A stretch of DNA of 64,000 nucleotides from the NCBI RefSeq assembly GCF_000685015.1, contig NZ_BAYA01000003.1, positions 1 to 64,000 of the forward strand, read 5' to 3'. The position numbers and the translations under genes are program-made. Below the pieces are notes generated by a model. That model had not been told where the DNA came from, did no database searches, and was given only the letters and a program-made list of their open reading frames with translations. Positions 43,973-52,786 of the stretch are shown here, piece by piece (the stretch's first letter is position 1; every line of letters begins with the position of its first letter). The stretch comes from Paraburkholderia bannensis NBRC 103871. Its GTDB lineage: Bacteria > Pseudomonadota > Gammaproteobacteria > Burkholderiales > Burkholderiaceae.

Positions 43973-46348
43973 TCATATGCCGATCTTCGCTTCGACATAG
44001 AACGTGCGGCCCGGATAGGGGTGATAGACGAAGTAACGCGCGTCGAACAGGTTGTCGACACCCACGCCGATTTCGCTCTTTTTCGTGGGCCGGTAGGTGT
44101 ACTTCACATCGGCGACCGTATAGGTGCTGGTGCCGCCGAACACGTTGGGATTCGTGTCGGTGTTGGTGAGCGTGTTGTACTGGCGTCCCGAATAGCGTGC
44201 CGCGAGCGTGAGCGCGTTGTGTGCATCGAAGCGATAGGTCGCGACCGCATTCACGCGCCACAACGGAATGCGATAAAAGTACTTGCCGACGCTGGCCGGG
44301 TTCTGCGCGTTTTCCAGGATCTTCGATTGCGTGTAGGCCACGCTCGCCGTGAGATCGAGGCCGCGCAGCATCACGTCTTCGCCTTGATAGCTCGTTTCCA
44401 CGCCACGCGACCGCACCTTGCCGATGTTCTGGAAGTTGGTGACGTTCGGGATGACCGTGGTATCGGTCTGGCTGAAGATCGTGTTTTTGACGTCGTCCTG
44501 GAACAGCGTAAAGCGGAAGATGCCGTTCCAGTGCGCCCATTCCGCCGTGAGTTCCTTCGAGAGATCGTCTTCGGCCTTCAGGTTGGGGTTGTTGTTGACG
44601 ATCGACGAACCGTTAATCTGCCCCTGGAACAATTCGCCGACGGTCGGAAAACGGTACGCGCGCGCCACGGAGGCGCGCAGCGTGAGATCGTCGGTGACGT
44701 CGAAGGAAAGCGAAGCCTTTGGCGAGAAGTGGCGGTCGCCCACGCCTGCATACGGCACGGTCGATGCGCCGAGCGCCTGGTAGCCGTCGTAGGCGTGCCA
44801 GTCTTCGTAGCGCACGCCATAGACGAGCTTCCAGCGCGGCAGGAAACGCCACGCGTCCTGGGCGTAGAAGCCCTGCGTTTCGGTCTTTCCCGCGAACGCG
44901 TTGGCGAAACTGCCAGCGGGGCCGTCGCGCCATGCGAGCGTGTTGTACGTGCGGTTATCGACGGTGTAGTTGTCGTAGTGATAGCCGAAGGTCAGCCAGT
45001 GCGCGCCGAGGCCCGCATCGGGGCGCGCGGGCGTCCATGTGGCCTTGAGATCGAGCGTCTTCCATGCGGTGCCGTCGCCAAGCGTCATCGTCCCCGCGCC
45101 ATTGCCAGGGCCGCCCGAACTCGCGGTGCGCGCGACGCTGTTGCTCACATCGTAGTACGAAGCAATGGCCTCGCCGTTCCAGCCGGTCGCCTGGTGCGTG
45201 CGCAGGTTCACGCCGTAGAGCCAGTTCTCGCTCCAGCCACGGCTTGGCGCCATTGCAGCAGCGGGAACGGTGTATTCGTATCCGCCGATGTTGACCTTGC
45301 CGCTGTAGACGGGGTTGCCGTTGTCGTCGTAGAGGAACGTCGAAGTCTGGCTATCGTAGGTCTGGTGCCAGTAGCCGAGCGTGAAGCCGCCCTGTACGGT
45401 AGGCGTGAAGTCGTATTGCGTGCGCAGCTTGAACTGATCCTGCACCGTGTGCTCGATGCCTTCGCCATTCACGCCCAGCACGACGGTGCGCGCGTTTGTC
45501 TGGTTGTTGTAGAAGTACCCGCCATGCACGGGCGTGTCGCCCGCTTTTGCTGGCGTAGTGGATTGCGCAAGCGTCGCGAATTGCAGCGGTTGACTCGTGT
45601 TTTCCAGATGATTGACGCCCAGCAGCCAGGAGAACTTGCCGATGCGGTCGCCAATCGACGCGCTCATTTCGCTGCCGTTGAAATTCTGGTTCACGCCATA
45701 AAGGCTGAAATGCTGCGTGAACGCTTTCACGTCGGCGTTGGCCTCGAATTTCGAGGGCATGCGCGTGGTGATGAGCACCGTCGCGCCCAGCGAATTGCCC
45801 GGATAGAGCGCTGAATAGGGCCCGTAAATCACGTCAACCTGCTGGATCTGATCGGGGAACACCATCGACCAGCGCGGCGGAAACGCATAGCTGTTGCCGA
45901 GCAGATTCGAGAGCAGCAGGCCATCGGAATACACGAGTCCGCGCGCGCTCTGCGTATTGCTCGTGCCGCGCACGGCGATGATCGAGTTCAGGTCGCCGAC
46001 GAAGCGCTTGCGCACCGCGAGATTCGGCAGGTACTTGAGCACGTCCTCGGTGTTGACGACGTTCCAGTTGTTGAATTGCGCGGGCGTCACGGTCTCGACC
46101 GTGGCGGGCAGGTTCGGGTCGACGGCGGGCGTGGGCGCGCCTTTTGAGCCGCTATTCGACGCGCTGACGCTGACCGTGGGCAGCGTTGTCGTGGTCGTAT
46201 CGGCATCGGCGGCGTGGGCCGATGCGGTGGCGAATGCCGCAGCGACGGCGGCTGCGATAGGGGTTGCGAAAGCGGCTGCAACAGGAGTTGCAAGAGCGGC
46301 AAGCAGGGACGAGCGCAAGCGCGCGCCGCGCGGGGCGGGCGTGAACAT
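43973..46348 (-). CDS. TonB-dependent outer membrane receptor
   Basis: A 791-residue outer-membrane receptor. A signal peptide is followed by the plug domain (TPAQFNNWNVVNTEDVLKYLPNL near 91-113, IAVRGTSNTQSARGLVYSDG near 123-142) and a 22-strand beta-barrel ending in the aromatic-rich GRTFYVEAKIGI. It lies in a leftward unit with a DUF2946 protein upstream and a PepSY membrane protein downstream. The substrate could be a metal complex; the neighbours favour copper, but iron chelates cannot be excluded. Confidence 0.9.
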   Translation of the reverse strand: MFTPAPRGARLRSSLLAALATPVAAAFATPIAAAVAAAFATASAHAADADTTTTTLPTVSVSASNSGSKGAPTPAVDPNLPATVETVTPAQFNNWNVVNTEDVLKYLPNLAVRKRFVGDLNSIIAVRGTSNTQSARGLVYSDGLLLSNLLGNSYAFPPRWSMVFPDQIQQVDVIYGPYSALYPGNSLGATVLITTRMPSKFEANADVKAFTQHFSLYGVNQNFNGSEMSASIGDRIGKFSWLLGVNHLENTSQPLQFATLAQSTTPAKAGDTPVHGGYFYNNQTNARTVVLGVNGEGIEHTVQDQFKLRTQYDFTPTVQGGFTLGYWHQTYDSQTSTFLYDDNGNPVYSGKVNIGGYEYTVPAAAMAPSRGWSENWLYGVNLRTHQATGWNGEAIASYYDVSNSVARTASSGGPGNGAGTMTLGDGTAWKTLDLKATWTPARPDAGLGAHWLTFGYHYDNYTVDNRTYNTLAWRDGPAGSFANAFAGKTETQGFYAQDAWRFLPRWKLVYGVRYEDWHAYDGYQALGASTVPYAGVGDRHFSPKASLSFDVTDDLTLRASVARAYRFPTVGELFQGQINGSSIVNNNPNLKAEDDLSKELTAEWAHWNGIFRFTLFQDDVKNTIFSQTDTTVIPNVTNFQNIGKVRSRGVETSYQGEDVMLRGLDLTASVAYTQSKILENAQNPASVGKYFYRIPLWRVNAVATYRFDAHNALTLAARYSGRQYNTLTNTDTNPNVFGGTSTYTVADVKYTYRPTKKSEIGVGVDNLFDARYFVYHPYPGRTFYVEAKIGI

Positions 46349-46573
46349 GTAGAGGGTTTCCCAGAGCGATAGAGATGCGGCCGCACGCGCCTGCCGGGCA
46401 GGCGAGCGCGTTACTCGCGTGCGTCTTTATCCGCCTGAGCCTTTGAAAAGACGAGCGCACACGCGCGCCATCGAAGGCACGGCAAGGCGCGATCGCAGGC
46501 GATCAGGCGATACAGGCAGACAAGACGCAAACGTGCGGCCGATGAAGCTGCTATCAAGCAACGTCAAGCGACG

Positions 46574-46939
46574 TCAGGCAACGACGGGAGGGGCGCGTGG
46601 ACGGCCCGAAGGGAAGGCCCCGAAAGGCGTATGGCGGGTGGAAAGCGGCGCGATGCGATCGACGGCAGCCACGAGCGCGCGTTGCGGCTCAGGCACCGCG
46701 ACGCCGGGCATCGCAACATGGTGTTCGAGCAGGTTGCAGTAACCGCAGGCACCAAACGCATCGTCGTGCGAAAGATGCTGGGCCGGGGAGGCAGGCTGGA
46801 GCGCCGAGCAGAGCGCGGCGGTCGGTTCGTGCGCGTGATGCGCGGCAATCAACTGACTCGCGAGCGGCGCAAGCACGATGAGCCACATGGCAACGAGGCC
46901 AAGCCATGCGGTCAACAGAATGTGCTTGCGTAGTTTCAT
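46574..46939 (-). CDS. DUF2946 family protein
   Basis: A 121-residue protein with one N-terminal hydrophobic segment (AWLGLVAMWLIVLAPLASQLIA, about 10-31) and a DUF2946-type Cys/His region: GACGYCNLLEHH near 63-74. Small DUF2946 proteins often sit beside TonB-dependent copper receptors and copper chaperones. It is first in the leftward cluster with the receptor and PepSY protein, separated from the receptor by 225 bases without visible genes. Confidence 0.78.
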   Translation of the reverse strand: MKLRKHILLTAWLGLVAMWLIVLAPLASQLIAAHHAHEPTAALCSALQPASPAQHLSHDDAFGACGYCNLLEHHVAMPGVAVPEPQRALVAAVDRIAPLSTRHTPFGAFPSGRPRAPPVVA

Positions 46940-47186
46940 ATTGGAATGAGCGATTGCGCGGCGCAGTCTACCATGTTGCGCGCGCATTGCGCACCCGGCC
47001 CCGCATGCTGAAGGTGGTCATAAGCAGTCCCATATTGAATCCCTCGCACGATGCGCGGGACACGAAAGACGCTTGAAACAGGGGCTTTCGAACTATTCCG
47101 ATGGTTCGTCGGGAATACGCGCGCGATCATAACGGACGTGTGAAACCGAACAACAGTGAGGGCCGCTCAAGTCGCGGCACGCGATT
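46940..47186. other. Intergenic region upstream of the DUF2946 gene
   Basis: No recognised gene or riboswitch. Promoter elements for the DUF2946 cluster are expected here, but no clear -35/-10 pair or metal-regulator box was found. The sense and antisense open frames have no family resemblance. Confidence 0.3.
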
Positions 47187-47522
47187 ATGTCCGTTTTTCC
47201 TTTACGTCCGTCGCCCAGCCTGCGCTGGCTGACACGCACCGCCGAACCTTGTGAGCAGCGCCTTGCGCATCGCGCGTGTGACAGTACGCCGCACGCACAT
47301 GTGCCGCTCGCACGCGGCAGCGGTATCGATACGACGCGCTGTGGACTGGAATTGCCCGATGCGTTCGCGCTGAAACTCGGCGCGCGAACGCATGCCACGC
47401 CGCGCAATCCCGTGCTGTGTCCGTTAGCGGACAGTGCGTTGCGTCAGTGGTGCGTGCGTCTGCAAAACGATGCGTGCCCCACGCGTGCCGACGGCTGCGC
47501 GGACGCTCACACGGAAGATTGA
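47187..47522 (+). CDS. Hypothetical protein, doubtful
   Basis: A 111-codon frame rich in Arg, Ala, Thr and Cys (six Cys). Third codon positions are largely G or C as in real neighbours, but no ribosome binding site is evident and I recognise no family. Its stop overlaps the 3' end of the hybrid kinase gene on the other strand by 16 bases. It may be a small conserved gene or chance. Confidence 0.3.
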   Translation: MSVFPLRPSPSLRWLTRTAEPCEQRLAHRACDSTPHAHVPLARGSGIDTTRCGLELPDAFALKLGARTHATPRNPVLCPLADSALRQWCVRLQNDACPTRADGCADAHTED

Positions 47523-50500
47523 CTCGCGGCCTGCTCGCGCAACACTTCCAGTTCCTCTGCGACGGCTTGCGACAGTTCTGCTACGTCCTCTGTCCACGCG
47601 TCGCTTTCGCGCAGCGTCGCGCGCAATTCGAGGGTGGCCTCGTAGAGCATCGAAGGGCCCAGCACGGCAAGGCCACCCGACACGCGATGCGCCCAGTCGC
47701 GCAGCCGCTCGATATCGCGCGTGGACGCGATGCGCGCGTAGTCGGCGATATCGTGATCGGCCTGCTCGATGAATAGCGGTGCAATCGGCGGCGCAAGCGC
47801 GGGAAAGCGGGGCACTTCGGCCTCGTCGCCCGCTACGGCATCGGAGTGGGCGAGCGGCGGTCGCTCAGCCTGAATCTGCGCCGAAATATCGGCCAGCACG
47901 CGCGCGAGTGCGGCCAGCGGCACGGGCTTGCTCAGATAGTCGGTGAAGCCGGATTGGCGACCCTGGGCGATCTGCTCGGGCAAGGCATTGCCGCTCACGG
48001 CGTAGACCGGCAGCGCACCGTGTTTCGCGCGCGCGGCATGCAGCAGTTCCAGGCCATTCATGCGGGGCATGTTGAGATCGGTAATGACGGCATCGACGCG
48101 CGTTTCGTCGAGCCGTGTGAGGGCTTCTTCGCCATCTTTCGCTTCGATCACATTCGCGCCTAGCGTGCGCAACTGGTCGCGCAGCAAACTGCGATTGAGG
48201 AGGTTGTCTTCGGCGATCAGGATTTTCAGGCGCTGGAATTCGCTGGCTTGCTGCGGTGGCTGCGCTGCCGGGGCGGCGGCCACGGTCGGCGCGTCAATAT
48301 CGGCATCGGGCTGCCCGTGCAGCATCTGCGTGGCGGTGCGAATCCCCGCGAGGTTATACAGGCTCACTTCCACGCTGCCGTCCTCACGCGCGAGCGGCAC
48401 GAGCGGGCCATCCTGGCGCAACCACACGACGTTCGCCGTGCCGCCCCACAGCCGCCGGACATCGTCGATCGAATATTCGCCCGTCACCAGCAGATAATCG
48501 AGCGCGCTCTCGCCGGGCGATATTTGCGCCGCAGACAGATCCGTCAACGTACTGGCTTTGCTGTCGAAGAGATTCGTGAGCCACTCGCGATTTTCGGGCG
48601 CGCGGCACAGGATCGCCGGGCGCATAGCAGGCAGCGTCCACTCCTCACCGGCCGTTTTGCCCGCGTCGGGCTGGAGCGGCAGGGTGACGATCACGCGCGT
48701 GCCCACGCCCAGTGTGCTCTCTACCTCGCAGCGCCCGTGCATGAGTCTCGCGAGACGCCCGCAGATCGACAGCCCGAGACCGGTGCCGCGCGCCTCGGTG
48801 AGGCGATGGGCGTCGCCTTGCGTGAACGGCTGAAAAAGCCGCGCCTTGAGCGAGTCCGGCATGCCGACGCCCGAATCGGCCACGCTGATTTCCAGTGCAT
48901 CGTCGAACCACTTGGCGCGCAGCACGATCTTGCCCGACTGCGTGAACTTGAACGCATTGCTCAGCAGGTTGTTGACGATCTGCGCGAGCCGCACGGGATC
49001 AAATTGCAGGCGCGCGGGAATCGCGCGATCGATCACCAGGTACAAGGGCAGTTGCTGCCGCACGGCGAGCGGCGCGTGCGCCAGGGCGATGCGAACCAGC
49101 AGCGCGGCAATCGATTCGGATTCCTCTGAAAGCGTCATGGCGCCGACATCGATCTTCGAAAAATCGAGCACGTCGCTCACGATCTGCAACAACTCGGACG
49201 CCGAAACCTGCATCGCCTGGACGCGTGCCTCCTGCTCCGGCACGAGCGCGCCACGCGCCAGCAGTTCGATGTTGCCGGTGAGCGAGGCGAGCGGCGTGCG
49301 AATTTCATGGCTCATCGCGGCAAAGAAGCTGACCTTGCTGCGCGCGGCTTCGTCGCTGGTGCGCTTGGCTTCGCGCAGCAGGCGTTCGGCTTCGTAGTGT
49401 TTCGACATATCGGCGAAGGCGCAAAACATCACGTCCTCGCGCCGCATGGTCGCTGGCGCGAAGGTGATATCCAGGTGCACGCTCTGGCCATCCTCGCGCG
49501 TGAGCGAGAAGGGCAGGTCGTAGATCGGCATGTCGTCGCCGGCGGGCGGCGCATAGGGCATGCGCTTCTCGAATTCGACGCACAGCGCGCTGGGCAGGCG
49601 AGTGGCGTGTGCGTCGAGGCCCAGCACGTTGCGCACGATCTGGTTCGCAATGACGATCTCGAAGTTGCGCTGGCGCACGATGCACAGGCCAACCGGCGTC
49701 GCATGCACGAGCAGGTGGTTGAGCAGTTCGCCTTCGAGCGCGCGCGACGCTTCGGCATAGGTGCGCTCCAGCACGTGGCGATTCCAGTAGCGCGCGAGCG
49801 CGGCGAGCAGCGCCAGCAGCGCGAGCGTCATCAACGCGATCACCGCAAGCGGCACGCGCATCAGTTCGAGCTGCGTGCGCCACGAAATCGCCAGCGTGTA
49901 GTGACCGAATTCCGATTCGAGCGGCGGCCCGCGCATCACCCAGCCAAAGCGCGGCAACAGATGGAAGTGGCCTCGCGCCAGAGCGGCTGCTTCGCGATCG
50001 ATGAACTGCGCGGCGTCTGCGGGCAGCGGGCCAGCGAGCAGCGTGCCGTCACGATCGAACAGCATGGGCGCGGCATCGACGTCGTCATCGCTACCGCCGG
50101 CGTTGCCAGCGTCGGGCGTGCGTGGCAACTCGCCGAGATCGACGGCGGTGAGCGCGATCGCCGACGGCTTGCCGTCCTTAAGCACCGTGGCCGCGCCCAG
50201 CACGATCGTCGGCGCAAAGCCCAGCGCGGCAGGCGGCTTGAACCAGGTCACCTTGTCCCAGCGCGCCGCACCGAGCGGATCGATGCCGCGTGCGCTCATG
50301 CGCAGCAGCACGGCGTCCGCCAGCATGCGCGCCTGATCGGAGCCGCTTTGGCGGCTCGTGTCGCCCGAACTGCGCGCACTGGGCATGAGCCGGTAGCTCC
50401 AGGCCGCGCTGCCGTCGAGCAGCACGAACAGCATCCCCGAATGCGGCCCGACCGCTGAGGCCATCTGCACCGCGCGGTCGCACAGCGTGCGCAGCTCGGG

Positions 50501-50860
50501 CGACGCGGCGAGCCCCTCGAAGGCCGGCGTGCAGACGGGCGGCGGCAGGGGCTGGACGGGCTGCGCCAGCGGCAACAGTTCGAGTTCGTGCAGTTCCAGC
50601 AGCAGGCGCACCCCTTCGAGCATATTGAAGCGCCGCACCAGGAGTTCGTTGGTCTGCGCGGTCAGGGTTCCCATCTGCGTGGCCTGAGTCGCGAGCGACG
50701 CCGCGCCGATGCTGAACACCGCCACGCTCGCCGCGCAAAGCCCCGCGAACGCCAGCAGCGCGATCAGCATGCCGAACACGCGCCGCTCGCGCTTCAGGTT
50801 GCGTTCAAGCGTCTTGAGCGCATTGAGCGGCGAAGCGAGCGAGGCGATACGCCGTTCCAT
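47507..50860 (-). CDS. Hybrid sensor histidine kinase with receiver and Hpt-like domain
   Basis: A 1117-residue membrane sensor. Two hydrophobic segments (about 30-55 and 337-358) flank a large periplasmic domain; then a PAS-like region (about 385-490), the H-box FFAAMSHEIRTPLASL near 519-534, N-box IVNNLLSNAFKFT, G1 VADSGVGMPD, G2 GTGLGLSIC, a C-terminal receiver (AEDNLLNRSLLRDQL, phospho-Asp in ITDLNMPRMNG) and an Hpt-like helix bundle with His in RDWAHRVSGGLAVLG. This is the BvgS/RcsC-like phosphorelay layout. Its ATG overlaps a preceding TAA (TAATG) belonging to a truncated response-regulator frame, see that entry. Confidence 0.92.
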   Translation of the reverse strand: MERRIASLASPLNALKTLERNLKRERRVFGMLIALLAFAGLCAASVAVFSIGAASLATQATQMGTLTAQTNELLVRRFNMLEGVRLLLELHELELLPLAQPVQPLPPPVCTPAFEGLAASPELRTLCDRAVQMASAVGPHSGMLFVLLDGSAAWSYRLMPSARSSGDTSRQSGSDQARMLADAVLLRMSARGIDPLGAARWDKVTWFKPPAALGFAPTIVLGAATVLKDGKPSAIALTAVDLGELPRTPDAGNAGGSDDDVDAAPMLFDRDGTLLAGPLPADAAQFIDREAAALARGHFHLLPRFGWVMRGPPLESEFGHYTLAISWRTQLELMRVPLAVIALMTLALLALLAALARYWNRHVLERTYAEASRALEGELLNHLLVHATPVGLCIVRQRNFEIVIANQIVRNVLGLDAHATRLPSALCVEFEKRMPYAPPAGDDMPIYDLPFSLTREDGQSVHLDITFAPATMRREDVMFCAFADMSKHYEAERLLREAKRTSDEAARSKVSFFAAMSHEIRTPLASLTGNIELLARGALVPEQEARVQAMQVSASELLQIVSDVLDFSKIDVGAMTLSEESESIAALLVRIALAHAPLAVRQQLPLYLVIDRAIPARLQFDPVRLAQIVNNLLSNAFKFTQSGKIVLRAKWFDDALEISVADSGVGMPDSLKARLFQPFTQGDAHRLTEARGTGLGLSICGRLARLMHGRCEVESTLGVGTRVIVTLPLQPDAGKTAGEEWTLPAMRPAILCRAPENREWLTNLFDSKASTLTDLSAAQISPGESALDYLLVTGEYSIDDVRRLWGGTANVVWLRQDGPLVPLAREDGSVEVSLYNLAGIRTATQMLHGQPDADIDAPTVAAAPAAQPPQQASEFQRLKILIAEDNLLNRSLLRDQLRTLGANVIEAKDGEEALTRLDETRVDAVITDLNMPRMNGLELLHAARAKHGALPVYAVSGNALPEQIAQGRQSGFTDYLSKPVPLAALARVLADISAQIQAERPPLAHSDAVAGDEAEVPRFPALAPPIAPLFIEQADHDIADYARIASTRDIERLRDWAHRVSGGLAVLGPSMLYEATLELRATLRESDAWTEDVAELSQAVAEELEVLREQAASQSSV

Positions 50861-50916
50861 TATGCGAATCCGTGTTCGCTCGCGTAGCGGATGAGGTCGG
50901 CGTTCAGGGGAATTCT
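50860..50916 (-). pseudogene. 3' fragment of a response-regulator (LuxR-type) gene at the prophage border
   Basis: On the reverse strand the last 18 codons before TAA read RIPLNADLIRYASEHGFA, a typical C-terminus of NarL/LuxR-type response regulators (ending in L-x-RYA-x-EHG). The TAA shares one base with the hybrid kinase ATG (TAATG), the usual translational coupling of regulator and kinase. Upstream of this stretch the sequence becomes phage DNA with the integrase 90 bases away, so the regulator's 5' part has been displaced. The intact or fused remainder should be at the far prophage end, beyond the window. Confidence 0.65.
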
Positions 50917-51006
50917 GATCGTTGCCTGAAACCCTTGTCTGGCGCGGCTTTCACGGCTTTCTCCGTGGAGGCCGCATCAGCTTTGCGCCCAGAATGCGTC
51001 TCTGGG
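50900..51006. other. Probable prophage attachment region (attL side)
   Basis: This stretch lies between the regulator fragment and the integrase stop, where the host-to-phage switch must occur. The core sequence cannot be defined without the other end. An imperfect CACGG/CCGTG hairpin at about 50951-50966 could terminate integrase transcripts. Confidence 0.5.
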
Positions 51007-52044
51007 TCACTTCACGGCCACGAGCTTCGCCGGTTCGTGCATCAGTACCGCGCCCGCGTGCTGCGCAAGATGGTCAGGGGCCAGGTGGGCATACCGAAGC
51101 ACCATCTCGAACGACGCCCACCCACCCAGCTCCTTCAGTACCTGCAGCGGCGTGCCGCCCTGAACGTGCCAACTTGCCCAGGTGTGCCGCACGTCGTGGA
51201 AGCGAAAGCTCTTGATGCCGGCGCGCCTGCACGCCGTCTTCCACGCCCACGCATCCCAGCTATCCAGCGGCTCGCCAGCGCTGACGAACACGAACTCGTC
51301 GCTCCTGCCGATCTGGCGCCGCAGGATGGCGACGGCTTCCTCGTTCAGCGGCACACCGATCGGCTTGCGCGCCTTGGCCTGATCCGGGTGAATCCACGCG
51401 CGCTTCGCGACCAGATCGACCTGTGACCATTCCAGCTTCAGGATGTTGCCCTGCCGCAGCCCGGTCTGGAACCCGAACGCCGTGCAGTCCCGCATGCACT
51501 CGTCCGTCAGCGCGCGCAGCAGCCGCTTGGCTTCGTCCCGCGTGATCCAGCGGATACGGCCAGTCGGCTCCTCCAGCTCCGGCAGGCTGGGCGCCTTGTC
51601 GATCCACTCCCATTCCTTCGCAGCGTCGTAGAAAAGGGCGCGGATCGTCGAGAGGTAACGGTTACGCGTGCCGGCCGTCAGCGGTGCGTGGCGCCCCTTG
51701 CGAACCGCCTGTATCGGGATTGCGTCCATGATCTCCACGCGCGTGATCGATGCCAGTTCGCGGCCGCCGAAGATCCCGCAGAAGTATTCCAGATGCGCGG
51801 TCATGCTCTTGAGCGTCGTCTTCGTCAGCCGCTCCCGCAGAAACCGGGTAGCCGCTTCCTCGAAGTAATGGCGGGGCTTCTCGCCAAACTTCGCCACCCG
51901 CCAGGCCTCGTGCTTCAGCTTGTCGTGCAGCTCTTGCGCTTCCTTCCTGTCAGTTGTTCCACTAGTTTGTCGAACTCGGCCGCCGCCTGGCGTGCGGAAA
52001 TCGATGTGCCAGACGTCGGAGCCTTTGCGCCTACGGATTGACAT
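51007..52044 (-). CDS. int: Tyrosine-type site-specific integrase
   Basis: A 345-residue phage integrase that inserts and excises the prophage. The N-terminal part binds arms (MSIRRRKGSDVWHIDFRTPGG); the SAM-like core-binding domain is at about 65-150. The catalytic domain shows Arg in TGLRQGNILKLEW, HDVRHTWASWH (His and Arg), Trp in LGGWAS and the nucleophile Tyr in MVLRYAHL near 318. It is the last gene of the leftward operon and lies against the host junction. Its 5' end overlaps the excisionase-like gene by 130 bases. Confidence 0.95.
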   Translation of the reverse strand: MSIRRRKGSDVWHIDFRTPGGGRVRQTSGTTDRKEAQELHDKLKHEAWRVAKFGEKPRHYFEEAATRFLRERLTKTTLKSMTAHLEYFCGIFGGRELASITRVEIMDAIPIQAVRKGRHAPLTAGTRNRYLSTIRALFYDAAKEWEWIDKAPSLPELEEPTGRIRWITRDEAKRLLRALTDECMRDCTAFGFQTGLRQGNILKLEWSQVDLVAKRAWIHPDQAKARKPIGVPLNEEAVAILRRQIGRSDEFVFVSAGEPLDSWDAWAWKTACRRAGIKSFRFHDVRHTWASWHVQGGTPLQVLKELGGWASFEMVLRYAHLAPDHLAQHAGAVLMHEPAKLVAVK

Positions 52045-52238
52045 TTTTCACTCCTTTTTTCCGTCCGCGCCGGTCGGCTCGGATTGTACTCCGTTGGATT
52101 CTTCAGCCGGTCTGGCCAGATGCGCCAGCTCGCGCCCACCTGGAAAAACCCCATTTCAAGCCGGTGGGCATAGAGACACGAGTAGGAGACGCCGAGCAGC
52201 GCGGCAGCTTCCTTGAGGGTGAGGGCTTTGTCGGTCAC
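51915..52238 (-). CDS. Excisionase-like HTH protein
   Basis: A 107-residue basic protein whose N-terminus (LTLKEAAALLGVSYSCLYAHR, WRIWPDRLK) matches AlpA/excisionase-type MerR-like HTH domains that bend att DNA and steer the integrase. GTG 52238 overlaps the preceding gene's stop (GTGA). It overlaps the integrase start by 130 bases in another frame, an unusually long overlap that the two genes seem to tolerate. The C-terminal 50 residues have no clear fold. Confidence 0.75.
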   Translation of the reverse strand: MTDKALTLKEAAALLGVSYSCLYAHRLEMGFFQVGASWRIWPDRLKNPTEYNPSRPARTEKRSEKCQSVGAKAPTSGTSISARQAAAEFDKLVEQLTGRKRKSCTTS

Positions 52239-52786
52239 GCTGCCTGCTCCTCATCGTTGACGCTCATGGATTGCTTGTAGACGCGGCCCGGTCTGCCAGC
52301 GGGCGCCTGCACGAGACCGGCAGCTGCTAGAAACGGATTCGCGCGCCGTAATGCGCCGCGCCGCAGGCGCTTCGCACCCATCGGTTCCGGCGCATCGGGA
52401 GCGCTGACGAGCGCCCAAAGCGCTTCAGCGCGCCCAAACGCCTCTGGCCAGCGCCACGCCACGATGTGAACCGACTCGCGATTCAACTTCAGGATTTCGC
52501 AGGCCCGCGTGCGTGAGAAGCCCATCGCGCTGGCGATCTCGACCTGCGTCATAGGCTCCTGCTCAAGCATCGCGCGCACGCGCTCCCATGCCGGCCTGAT
52601 CGTTCTCACGCTCGGGCGCTTCAGCCCGAGCTTCTTGTTCGCGTATCCGGTGATCGAGTTCTCGGTGTGGCGCGGAAGCAGTGCGAGCAGATCGGTCATC
52701 GGCATACGCGTGGGCCAATGCTCGCGAATCAGCGCGACTTCGTGATTGGTGAACGTGTTGTGCGGCTTGCGACGAGGATTGCTCAT
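52235..52786 (-). CDS. Phage DNA-binding protein with SANT/HTH-like regions
   Basis: A 183-residue protein. The start MSNPRRKPHNTFTNHEVALIREHW fits a Myb/SANT-like helix bundle (TFTNHEVALIREHWPTRMP, TENSITGYANKKLGLKR), and a second HTH-like segment MTQVEIASAMGFSRTRACEIL lies at about 83-103. It may regulate phage genes. The ATG at 52786 overlaps the upstream stop (ATGA). It shares its N-terminal design with the small gene at 62409. Confidence 0.6.
   Translation of the reverse strand: MSNPRRKPHNTFTNHEVALIREHWPTRMPMTDLLALLPRHTENSITGYANKKLGLKRPSVRTIRPAWERVRAMLEQEPMTQVEIASAMGFSRTRACEILKLNRESVHIVAWRWPEAFGRAEALWALVSAPDAPEPMGAKRLRRGALRRANPFLAAAGLVQAPAGRPGRVYKQSMSVNDEEQAA

Noticed and set aside
46349..46573. 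Cobalamin or other riboswitch before the TonB receptor
   Set aside because: No B12-box or conserved riboswitch core could be seen in the upstream sequence.
50860..51006. A tRNA gene as the prophage attachment site
   Set aside because: No cloverleaf or tRNA 3' end is visible; the junction instead reads as the end of a response-regulator gene.
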